From: Andrena cerasifolii
Lineage: Eukaryota > Arthropoda > Insecta > Hymenoptera > Andrenidae
Length of the DNA stretch: 64,000 nt
Assembly: GCF_050908995.1 (NCBI RefSeq)
Contig: NC_135121.1
Coordinates: 3,224,001-3,288,000, forward strand
Reading direction: 5' to 3'
The notes under the pieces are model-generated. The model was not told the DNA's origin, did not search any database, and saw nothing but the letters and a program-made list of their open reading frames with translations. Positions 47,722-55,489 of the stretch are shown here, one piece after another (position 1 is the first letter of the stretch; each line of letters begins with the position of its first letter). The position numbers were made by a program, and so were the translations under genes.

Positions 47722-48148
47722 AAGTTTTACAAAAATAAATTATTTATGTATTTGTGAAATAAATATTTCACTATCTCTAATTTGCAAAATAATTGTACTT
47801 TGTGAAACAAATCGTTCCGACTATTTTTCTTCATAAAGTTTAAGTCACGACCTTTCCATTTCGCCCCTAGTTAAACCCTTCTATCTCATCTTTCAAATAA
47901 GATAAAATTTCAAAAACTTCAAATTTCTTACTTTACATTTTTTCGCATATCTTTGTAACAAATATATTTGGGATGATCCAACCTGTACAGTATTATTCTT
48001 TGATCAGTGGTCTATGAATTAAAAAAATAATATTTCAATCGATGCAGTACAGTCTGAGATATAAACAATTCCAGATGGACAGAGTCTCTTAGACCCTGCG
48101 GTGTACGAACGTATCGTTTGTATATAAGAAGCATATCGCTGTTTTACA

Positions 48149-48820
48149 TTAGTGCACAAATAGTGTATGTCCACTTATTGTGAATTTGAGTTTTTGTGTG
48201 CAACAAATAGTTCTTGACTGTTTCTTTATACTGTATAAAAATCACATGTGTATCTACTTCATAAATGTTTCAAAAATAATATTTTTATTCATTGCATGTC
48301 CCTTGTTAAGCCGTTTGATATATAACTCGTTTATTAGACAATACACGGTTACACATATATACGCAACTTGCGGATGAATACAAAATATGTAGGGCACTGT
48401 TGCCAAGTGCCAAGGCCGCGATATGAGCGAGCGGCGACTGCAGCGCCCAAGGCGAGCGATGTGGGACTTACCGACGGCAGTCGGACGAGAGGCTACCACG
48501 TGTGAATAGAGTCTTATGGTGTCCTACGCGAGTGGCTAATAAAGAGAGCAGAGCTTTACGGGGCATCAGAATGTTAATTTCCCAGTCTCGTATCCTTACA
48601 TATATTTAGAAATCTTTACTCGTAACTTCGATGCGCCATGATTCTACTTTAACATTAAGATCGGATCTGCCGATACCGGAAGACTCGCGCGCGACGGTCG
48701 ACCTGCAGCCAATCGCCGTGGCCCATGCTGCCAACATCCCTTAATCTTATGTACCATTGCATATTTAAATCTATTTTTCTCGAAAACGCTAAAAGTGGAC
48801 ATACAATGTTTGTGCACTAA
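48149..48820. mobile_element. TIR element, 672 bp
   Basis: Ends TTAGTGCACAAATAGTG and its inverted counterpart (TTAGTGCACAAACATTG), followed by TATGTCCACTT, enclose a non-coding interior. No clear duplication. Confidence 0.65.
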
Positions 48821-49113
48821 CCCATCGATATGCGGGGTACTTCAGGGTTGACAAAGTTGACTTTAATTTCTGTAAATTAATTTTATATGTAAATTCGTTT
48901 TTTATAGCCCGCATTATATCGGGTTTTGTATCATTTTCCTCGGAATAACACAATGAATTGATTAATAGTTATTTTGTGAAGATTCGATGAGACATGCGGA
49001 ACTTTACATTTTCACATCTTAAAGGCTAGTTTACATTAGTCAAGTAACTTGGCCTAGTGAACTGAGCCCAGTGCTCGGCCCAATACTCGACTCGCACGGT
49101 GTTAGTTGAAGAA

Positions 49114-49537
49114 ATGGCGGATGTGAGTGCGGGTCAACATCGTCGGCTTTTTACACTGCATAAAAATTGATTGTTAGGAGTGTATAACGTTGCATTGGAT
49201 GAAGTTGGTGATCTTATTGAAGCGGAAAAAAGCAAAAGAAAATGGTTGTGGGTACGTGACTGGATAGGAAGAAGAAACCGATTATGTGCCTCTGCACTTC
49301 TCCTCAAGGAACTTGCAGCTGAGGACGTTAAGGAGTACAGAATGTGTTCACGAATAATTCCACACCAATTTAACACTTTTTTAGGTGGGGTTGCTACTAA
49401 AATACAGAAACAGGACACTCACATAAGGGATGCAATTCCACCACAATTAAAGTTGAAAGTGACCATGAATTTTTTGGCCACTGGAAACAACTACCGTTCT
49501 CTGCAACATTTTTTCAAGGTTTCAAAACCCTCGATAT
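49114..49537 (+). pseudogene. Harbinger transposase, interrupted by the LTR retrotransposon
   Basis: From the ATG at 49114 the frame has one TGA (49168-49170) and is then open: LLKELAAEDVKEYR, IQKQDTHIRDAIPPQLKLKV and NYRSLQHFFKVSKPSI, the N-terminal order of HARBI1/ALP1-like transposases. The errantivirus insertion begins right after codon SI. On the far side (63693 onward), after removing one ATAT copy, the same frame goes on as SNFITEVCVA, the expected next residues. Shortly after, it degenerates and stops (about 63765). Confidence 0.85.
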
Positions 49538-49586
49538 TGTTACGTGCCGCGGCCTTTTTAGTGTTCGAGCGGCACGATTTTTAGAC

Positions 49587-49635
49587 GCAATATCGATTAG
49601 GGGTATCCCACAGTCGTTAGACTATCAAGTATTGC
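49587..49635 (-). other. Three-way-junction motif, version C
   Basis: On the + strand: outer stem GCAATA/TATTGC plus GAT/ATC, linker TA, GGG-GTAT-CCC, linker AC, hairpin AGTC-GTTA-GACT. Also at 61781-61829. Confidence 0.65.
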
Positions 49636-49936
49636 TGGATTGAGTTTATGATTTAGAAAAAGCAAGGAGGCTCGCCGCAGTCGTAACAGTCGATTCTTTT
49701 AGTTGATAATTATTTAGGTACCTTCTCAGAAGGAGAAGGGGTAGATTTTGGGATCGTCGTTGCTCCAGTCCCATACGGGTCTTTTCAATGGAATCAGATA
49801 GGTAATTCACTAGTAGAGGTTGAGTATAAATAAAATTTTAATGTTGAATAACGGATGAAATCAAAAGAACATAACATAAATTATGGATATGATCGATCAA
49901 CAATTGTATAAAGTTCAGGTACTAATATAATTGATT

Positions 49937-49986
49937 ATAATTTCTGACTAGGGAAATCCCACAGTCGTTTGACTGTCAGAAATTAT
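49937..49986 (-). other. Three-way-junction motif, version B
   Basis: Perfect 12-bp outer stem (ATAATTTCTGAC with its complement), linker TA, GGG-AAAT-CCC, linker AC, hairpin AGTC-GTTT-GACT. Also at 62131-62180. This is the cleanest version. Confidence 0.8.
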
Positions 49987-50190
49987 TAGTTAGATGCATT
50001 AAATTTTAACAGTGCCAAATAAGTGGTAAAGAAAAAGATAAGAAAGGGAACTCACCAGACAGTCGCAATAATATAAATGTTAATCTGCTTTTAAATTTGC
50101 TTTTTAAGTTTTGGAAAACTTTCTGGATCGCTGATAAACCTGAATCAGAAAGAAGGATTAGACGCGAAAACACACACACACACTTGATTT

Positions 50191-50627
50191 GAATTATAAA
50201 TTGAAACGGAAATAATGTAAATTAAATTATTAACTGAGTAAGCTAAGCGAATAATTAGTTTTGAAAAGTTTAGGATTTGAATTGTTTCGCAAAGTTGAGT
50301 CTTTCACGCGGTTACACAGTAGACCGGAGAACTCTAGCTCTATAAGACTTCGCGTACCCAATGACACGCACCTCACGATTTATCGTCACAGAGTAGTACT
50401 GAGTTGAATTATGAAATGAAACTGAATAATAATAATTTTAACTAGTAGATACAATAAAAATTTGGATTAAATCGTTAACAGAATAAATAGTTTCGAAGTT
50501 ATTAGAATATTTGTTTCGCAAAGTCGAGTCTTTCACGCGGTTACACAGTAGACCGGAGAACTCTAGCTCTAAAACACTTGCGGACCCCAATGACACGCAC
50601 CTCACGATTTATCGTCACAGAGTGCCG
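50191..50627. repeat. Tandem duplication inside the LTR
   Basis: Two units (about 50191-50405 and 50406-50627) share a ~110-bp nearly identical block that begins TTTCGCAAAGT and includes ACACAGTAGACCGGAGAAC and CACCTCACGATTTATCGTC, at an offset of 230 bp. The same duplication is in the other LTR (62385-62821). It could be duplicated enhancer-like or leader sequence. Confidence 0.8.
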
Positions 50628-50910
50628 CAGCTTCACGCTCTCGGCAGCGGCCAGGGTGGGTCCGCGTCGAAAAAGCTTACGCTGCATCTTATCGCTTGAC
50701 CATGCATGGGCCCCTCCACTTAGCGAGGCGGGGTGTATGTGTGTTTGCTCACATCCATCCGTCATACTCTCTTGATTCAAATATACGATCGAGAAAATTA
50801 TATTAACTGTATTTGCGGAGCATATGTACGCACTATAAACCATGACATCAACACGGTACAATTTCACATAGCTGAAGGCCTTTTCCTCATCATACATAAA
50901 TTTATATACA

Positions 50911-50958
50911 CAATTTCTGACTAGGGGAATCCCACAGTCGGTTGACTATCAGAAATTG
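50911..50958 (-). other. Three-way-junction motif, version A
   Basis: Outer stem CAATTTCTGA with its complement, linker TA, GGG-GAAT-CCC, linker AC, hairpin AGTC-GGTT-GACT. Also at 63105-63152. Confidence 0.75.
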
Positions 50959-51160
50959 TGATAGGGGTCTAAAAGAACAATTCCTAACTAATTAACGATC
51001 CACGAAACGTGCGACAAAACCGTGGGAAGGCGTCGTTCCCTGCATCGGTGACCGGATGTAAAGTATACGATTCCGTCAATCTTCCAAGAAGGAACCCAGT
51101 GTGCGCATTCCTGATGTAGCCGTTACTGATTATGTTACAATGTTTAGCGCGACGGTCAGG

Positions 51161-51210
51161 GGTGCGCTCAACGAGGGCTTTCCCACAATGCTGCAAGGCA
51201 TTGTTGAACC
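51161..51210 (-). other. Three-way-junction motif, version G
   Basis: Outer stem TCAAC/GTTGA (plus GGT/ACC beyond a bulge), linker GA, GGG-CTTT-CCC, linker AC, hairpin AATGC/GCATT. Also at 63355-63404. Confidence 0.7.
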
Positions 51211-51408
51211 ACACTCCTGCCGCTTACACAGAGCGAATTCGGTACAGCAAGAGAGCCACTGGGTCTTTCGGAGCGCGACTTTCTGGTGAGAACGCCGCTG
51301 CGTCAGCACCGCCTTATCCTTATCACGGGACGGCAATATGTCGAGGCGACGATGCTTCGAAGAAGGGGTTCCGATTTTACTAATTTATTATTAACTAACT
51401 AGGCGGGA

Positions 51409-51458
51409 GTATGATCAACGAGGGATTTCCCATAACGCTAGGCGTTGTTGATGCATAC
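51409..51458 (-). other. Three-way-junction motif, version F
   Basis: Outer stem GTATGATCAAC with GTTGATGCATAC (one bulged base), linker GA, GGG-ATTT-CCC, linker AT, hairpin AACGC-TAG-GCGTT. Also at 63603-63652. Confidence 0.75.
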
Positions 51459-51498
51459 CCCGTCTTAAAAAGAGAAATTTTTCGTTCCGAACGTAACA

Positions 51499-51511
51499 TC
51501 CCTCCCTCCTT
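51499..51511 (-). other. Polypurine tract
   Basis: In element orientation AAGGAGGGAGGGA directly precedes the 3' LTR, the position of the plus-strand primer for reverse transcription. Confidence 0.9.
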
Positions 51512-51581
51512 GGAATCATCGTCGTCCCCGACGATGTATACTGAAGGTATAAGTACAGTAGCGCTTATGGACGTATGTGCT

Positions 51582-51641
51582 CAGGTTGCATTGGACTAGG
51601 GAAATCCCATAATGTTTGCACATTGTCGCAATGCAATCCTG
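51582..51641 (-). other. Three-way-junction motif, version E, between fourth gene and 3' LTR
   Basis: Outer stem CAGGTTGCATTGGAC with its complement (two single bulges), linker TA, GGG-AAAT-CCC, linker AT, hairpin AATGT-TTGC-ACATT. It lies just past the stop codon of the fourth gene. Confidence 0.75.
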
Positions 51642-51648
51642 TTACAAT

Positions 51649-53352
51649 TTAGATGGGTCTAAATAGGGGCTCGTACATCAGGTCGTAGGTAACATGTAGA
51701 AAATGGTTGCGTTTGTACTTTGTGGATCGCGTAATCTGGGTACCTCCGATGTATAAATGTATTGGCTCGGTCCTGTGAGCCCTTGTCACTACCTCGTAGG
51801 CGCAAGTTAGTACCGGTTTGCCGATGTTTTGGCACCTCTCTACGTCGACTATGGCTATTTCAGGGCACTGCCGCAGCATACCGCATATGTCCTCGTCGGA
51901 GATGCCTTGATTCTCCCTACAGTGTACCTCCACCAAGCCCTTGAGGAACTGCAGGAACCACCCTCCGACGCTGGGATGCATGTTGTTGGCACTCAGGATC
52001 CGGAGTTTCTGCATTTGTCGCAGCGGTTCCAGGGTGAATTCTCCCTTGATATTTGTGCAACCACTGATGTTTAAGGACGTTACATCCTGCATATGCAGTG
52101 CAATTTCCGAAACGAGGCCGGAGGCTACCCATCCGCAAAACGTGAGGCTTAGGCTGGTCACATTTTTGTACCTGCAGGGGAAAGAAACTGCCATCTCCAC
52201 TGGCCCCAGCTCCAGTTCAACAAACTCTCCCCTCTCGGCTGCTTCATTGTCCTCCTCCATTTCTATTTCAGGAACAGACTCTTTAAAGGAGCAAAAATGA
52301 AACTTGATTATTGTTAAAGTGGCGTGGAGGTTAATATTGTCAATTAACACTTGTAGAATGGTGTGATCTATTAGGCCATCGCATTTGCTTATGTCTAGAT
52401 ACTCCAGGCTCGTTAATTCCTGAAGCATTTTCGATAAGATTTCAGGTTTTAATATTATACAGTCGTGGAGAGTAAGCTGTTGGAGATCTTTGGTTATGGC
52501 TAACAAGGATCTACCGGTAATATCTGTCCCCAGTGCGCAGAACGATCTCAAGTGTCTGGCAGATTCCAGCACATTGAACAGCCCTGGGTCCACTGGTCCG
52601 TCGCATTTCCCTAGTTTAAGGCAGGTCAGTCGTGGTGCTGGAGGTTCCATTTCCCTCAATGCCGACGGTCTTATAGTTACCGCGGTTAAGTCCAAAGACT
52701 CCAAACCAGGACAGTTTTTAATCGCAATAGCCATTACCTGTGGTTTCAAATTTTTAGCCAAGCTTTCTTCACTTATACCTATACTCTTCAGACAAGCGCC
52801 CACCCTCATCATCAACCAGTGGAAGGAATTAGTTGTTATCAATTTCCCTTCCCACGCGTTCGGCCAACACCAGTTGTTGAGGTCAATATGACGCATATGG
52901 TGATAGGAGGCAAGGCTACCTTGGCGCCATCGTCGGGAAACCATTTCCAAGCGACCCCGATCTGCGAATGGCAAATAGCTGGCAATTTTTGCAATACATT
53001 CCGTTGGTAGGGGAATTTTGTCGCTTAAGTCAATTCCCGGAAATGGAGTCACATCGGGTCGTGGGGGAATTAACTTTGAGCTGTGCCATGAATCGGCCAT
53101 CAGCACCCTCAATTTCCTTTTGTGGCATATTATTCCGACGTCCGCCGCAGCCAAGGCCTTCCTTGTTCCGTCCAGAGTTGCGAACGTTAGGAATGCGCAG
53201 TTTCCCGTTGTTTTCCTCATTACCACCGCATGCTCGACACCATAAGGGCGAAATACCTCGAGCAGCTTCTCCTTTTTTGTATATGGAGACAAACGGCTGA
53301 CAAACAATCGCCGTTCCGCGGAGTTTTGTTGCCACTGACTGGACGATGCCAT
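51649..53352 (-). CDS. Fourth gene: RRM, F-box and leucine-rich-repeat protein carried by the retrotransposon
   Basis: The start is the ATG at 53352 (A at -3); a frame extends four codons further but from a GTG. The 567-residue product has an RNA-recognition motif (RNP2 LFVSRL at 16-21, RNP1 GNCAFLTF at 50-57) and an F-box (PLPTECIAKIASYLPFADR and SRRWR, about 113-143). Leucine-rich repeats follow to about 520 (CPGLESLDL, LEYLDISKCDGL, VTSLNISGC). F-box proteins dock on SKP1 in SCF ubiquitin ligases, with the repeats usually binding the target; the RRM suggests RNA association. It has no signal peptide or membrane segment and no introns. Nothing like it belongs to known gypsy-group elements, so capture of a host mRNA is the simplest explanation. 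It lies between env and the polypurine tract, with a structured motif at each side. Confidence 0.88.
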   Translation of the reverse strand: MASSSQWQQNSAERRLFVSRLSPYTKKEKLLEVFRPYGVEHAVVMRKTTGNCAFLTFATLDGTRKALAAADVGIICHKRKLRVLMADSWHSSKLIPPRPDVTPFPGIDLSDKIPLPTECIAKIASYLPFADRGRLEMVSRRWRQGSLASYHHMRHIDLNNWCWPNAWEGKLITTNSFHWLMMRVGACLKSIGISEESLAKNLKPQVMAIAIKNCPGLESLDLTAVTIRPSALREMEPPAPRLTCLKLGKCDGPVDPGLFNVLESARHLRSFCALGTDITGRSLLAITKDLQQLTLHDCIILKPEILSKMLQELTSLEYLDISKCDGLIDHTILQVLIDNINLHATLTIIKFHFCSFKESVPEIEMEEDNEAAERGEFVELELGPVEMAVSFPCRYKNVTSLSLTFCGWVASGLVSEIALHMQDVTSLNISGCTNIKGEFTLEPLRQMQKLRILSANNMHPSVGGWFLQFLKGLVEVHCRENQGISDEDICGMLRQCPEIAIVDVERCQNIGKPVLTCAYEVVTRAHRTEPIHLYIGGTQITRSTKYKRNHFLHVTYDLMYEPLFRPI

Positions 53353-53448
53353 TTCGCTATACACTACAGACAGTTAAACACAAGCAAGATTAAATTATGA
53401 AATAATAAAATCATTATCAAAGGAGCAGAAGAACAATAGAAGAGTTAT

Positions 53449-53507
53449 AACTAACAACAATTTCTGACTAGGGGATTCCCATAGTCCTTAGACTGTCAGG
53501 GTTAGTT
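53449..53507 (-). other. Three-way-junction motif, version D, between env and fourth gene
   Basis: Inner stem CTGAC/GTCAG (core 53464-53499), outer AACTAAC/GTTAGTT, linker TA, GGG-GATT-CCC, linker AT, hairpin AGTC-CTTA-GACT. It fills the short gap after the env stop and before the fourth gene's start. Confidence 0.75.
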
Positions 53508-53520
53508 GTTATACATATTG

Positions 53521-55467
53521 CTAGCAATTTATCATTGCCCTCTGAATAGGCAATGGTGGTCTGTTTTGCGAGGTATTTGATTCTTGTAATGGTATTGGTG
53601 CTGGTTGGCTGGTTGAAGCTTCCTCTGGTTCGTGGTTCGAGTCACGTTTCCTTAGGAATCGTATCCTGCATAAGGTCTTCAGGGGGTTCCAAAAATGGTA
53701 AATCATCAATCCTATTACGATTACGGCCTGTACCGCTATTGATCCGTACGTCAATGACAAATGTGATTTCCTTGCTCGATGATGTTCTCCAATTTCCTCT
53801 ATTTGGGCTTCAATTTCATACAACGAATCAGATGTGCGTTCTAATTTATTAATGTCATTTGAAAATAGATTCTCTGTGGTGTGTTTCTCTTTGGAGTACT
53901 GATAGATTTCAGGTGATATCAAGCTAATGTTCAGTAATAGATTGGGAATGTAGTAATAGGAATCCTTGCTTAAGTACGTTTTTGATCCTAGCAAGGTATG
54001 ATATCGTGTTTTTGCAAAACATTCCGGATGTATTTCCAAGATTCCTGTTCCAACTATGGTGGTGTGAGTATTCTTCTGTCGACCGCATAGGATTTGCATC
54101 GGTTCCGGTTGTTCAAATGAATATAACCATCCGCCAAGCGTAGTTAATTTTCGCCAGGAAGGTATATGATAGGGCATGATTCTAATATTACACAAGCGTA
54201 AGAATTTCGGATCTGGTTGAAGTAATAGAGAAGTTTCGCATGTTCTGTGAGCTATGTCTTGCAATGGGACGTCCTGTGGGCAAATGTAGTAATGCCATGC
54301 CCAGGTGCAGGAATCTATGAATGCATTATCTGATCCGAAGAATTTGGAGTGGTCAGTGCTTATACCTAAATATGGAAATTCCGGTAAGATGAAAGCCGAA
54401 ATTGCAGTTCTATTACTACTTCCTACATCGCCAGAACTATTAATGTACTGAGGGATTGGTAATACGTGTAGTTTGTACAGGTCGTATTCAATCCGATTTA
54501 CTAATGGTATCTGTACTGTTACGACTATTTTTCCTGTTATATACTTTAGGTTGACACGAGATATCTTGACGAGATCCTCGATTCGTTGATGGTCCCTCGG
54601 TATTGGAAGTTCATAATCGACCATTGAGTTATGTATTTCATTTATTATTGTTTTGAAACTAGATCCGCTCAGTAATGATGGGTGTAATTTTCCGTTGCGT
54701 GCAGTGCTCAAAGCCGTGATAAAACGTTGCGTGGTAGTAATGTAATGATTTAGAGAGGTTTCAACAGATGCTGAATATTGACTCATTGCTACGCTGTAGT
54801 TCAAGGCCAACTGTTTATCCACTTGCAGTACTAAATCCAAAATCTTTTGTCTATTAGTTTTTACTTCTGCTGCAACTCGGTTGAAGGTTTTATGAACATT
54901 ATGGAGGTCACTTATGATTATATGTGTTTGATTTTTGACAAGTTGGGTGATTTTTCTCTGATCAGCATATATCTTATCTATTTCCTTGTTAATGTATTCA
55001 GAATCGTCACTGTCTAAAGTTCCAAATAGGGCGTGGCTAATTGAACCTATGAATCCGAAAGGTGCATTCCTGCGTGTAATAGCTTTAGGCAAATTATGTG
55101 ATTCATATTCTGGCCTCTTAATTTCCATGCTCAATTCCATTAGTTCCTTCTGTAGTTCCGATGCTTCTCGCACTCTATCTGTTAAGTACTTTGTTCGTAA
55201 ATAAGAATCACATGGTATCGTGGTTGGAAATTCAGTGCAGTGGCGACGAGTTTGTTCAATGTTCCCGGCTTCATATGGGAATTCTGCTACTACTTTATCT
55301 ATATCTATAACTATTATGAATCGCCAATCAGCCCTTTGAAATCTAATCGCGTTGATTTTTTCGAAGTATAAACCCGGGTTCAAATCCGTACGTGTCAGTC
55401 TGTATAGTTCCTGGGTCCGCGCGGTATGTTGCAGAGCAAGTAAGATTATCAGTCGGGTCAGTGTCAT
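53521..55467 (-). CDS. env: F-type envelope glycoprotein
   Basis: Starting at the ATG at 55467, the product is 648 residues. It has an N-terminal signal peptide (LIILLALQHTARTQ), a dibasic site at residues 132-133 followed by a fusion-peptide-like region and FGTLDSDD, a heptad-like region after it, and a C-terminal membrane anchor (AVQAVIVIGLMIYHFW) with a basic, Pro/Ser-rich cytoplasmic tail. This layout is that of errantivirus and baculovirus F fusion proteins, which mediate membrane entry. The site is TRR rather than a full RX(K/R)R furin consensus. The frame opens just past the pol stop, so expression probably needs a spliced subgenomic RNA. No breaks. Confidence 0.9.
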   Translation of the reverse strand: MTLTRLIILLALQHTARTQELYRLTRTDLNPGLYFEKINAIRFQRADWRFIIVIDIDKVVAEFPYEAGNIEQTRRHCTEFPTTIPCDSYLRTKYLTDRVREASELQKELMELSMEIKRPEYESHNLPKAITRRNAPFGFIGSISHALFGTLDSDDSEYINKEIDKIYADQRKITQLVKNQTHIIISDLHNVHKTFNRVAAEVKTNRQKILDLVLQVDKQLALNYSVAMSQYSASVETSLNHYITTTQRFITALSTARNGKLHPSLLSGSSFKTIINEIHNSMVDYELPIPRDHQRIEDLVKISRVNLKYITGKIVVTVQIPLVNRIEYDLYKLHVLPIPQYINSSGDVGSSNRTAISAFILPEFPYLGISTDHSKFFGSDNAFIDSCTWAWHYYICPQDVPLQDIAHRTCETSLLLQPDPKFLRLCNIRIMPYHIPSWRKLTTLGGWLYSFEQPEPMQILCGRQKNTHTTIVGTGILEIHPECFAKTRYHTLLGSKTYLSKDSYYYIPNLLLNISLISPEIYQYSKEKHTTENLFSNDINKLERTSDSLYEIEAQIEEIGEHHRARKSHLSLTYGSIAVQAVIVIGLMIYHFWNPLKTLCRIRFLRKRDSNHEPEEASTSQPAPIPLQESNTSQNRPPLPIQRAMINC

Positions 55468-55489
55468 CCTTCTTCCTGAATCAGTCAAA

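Larger units (their letters stand above)
49538..51498 (-). repeat. 3' LTR of the errantivirus-like element
   Basis: 1,961 bp, with 8-bp inverted tips (TGTTACGT/ACGTAACA). It contains five versions of a three-way-junction motif and an internal duplication of ~220 bp. It is preceded, in element orientation, by the polypurine tract. Short frames seen inside occur identically in the other LTR and have no domains. Confidence 0.93.

Noticed and set aside
51384..51389. AATAAA (element orientation) as LTR poly(A) signal
   Set aside because: It lies only about 110 bp into the LTR, in the expected U3, too early for R/U5.
49587..51458. Hammerhead ribozyme identity for the three-way-junction motifs
   Set aside because: The conserved core lacks CUGAUGA and GAAA on either strand, and the junction layout differs.
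51762..53300. + strand frames over the fourth gene
   Set aside because: Antisense shadows of the minus-strand RRM/F-box/LRR frame.
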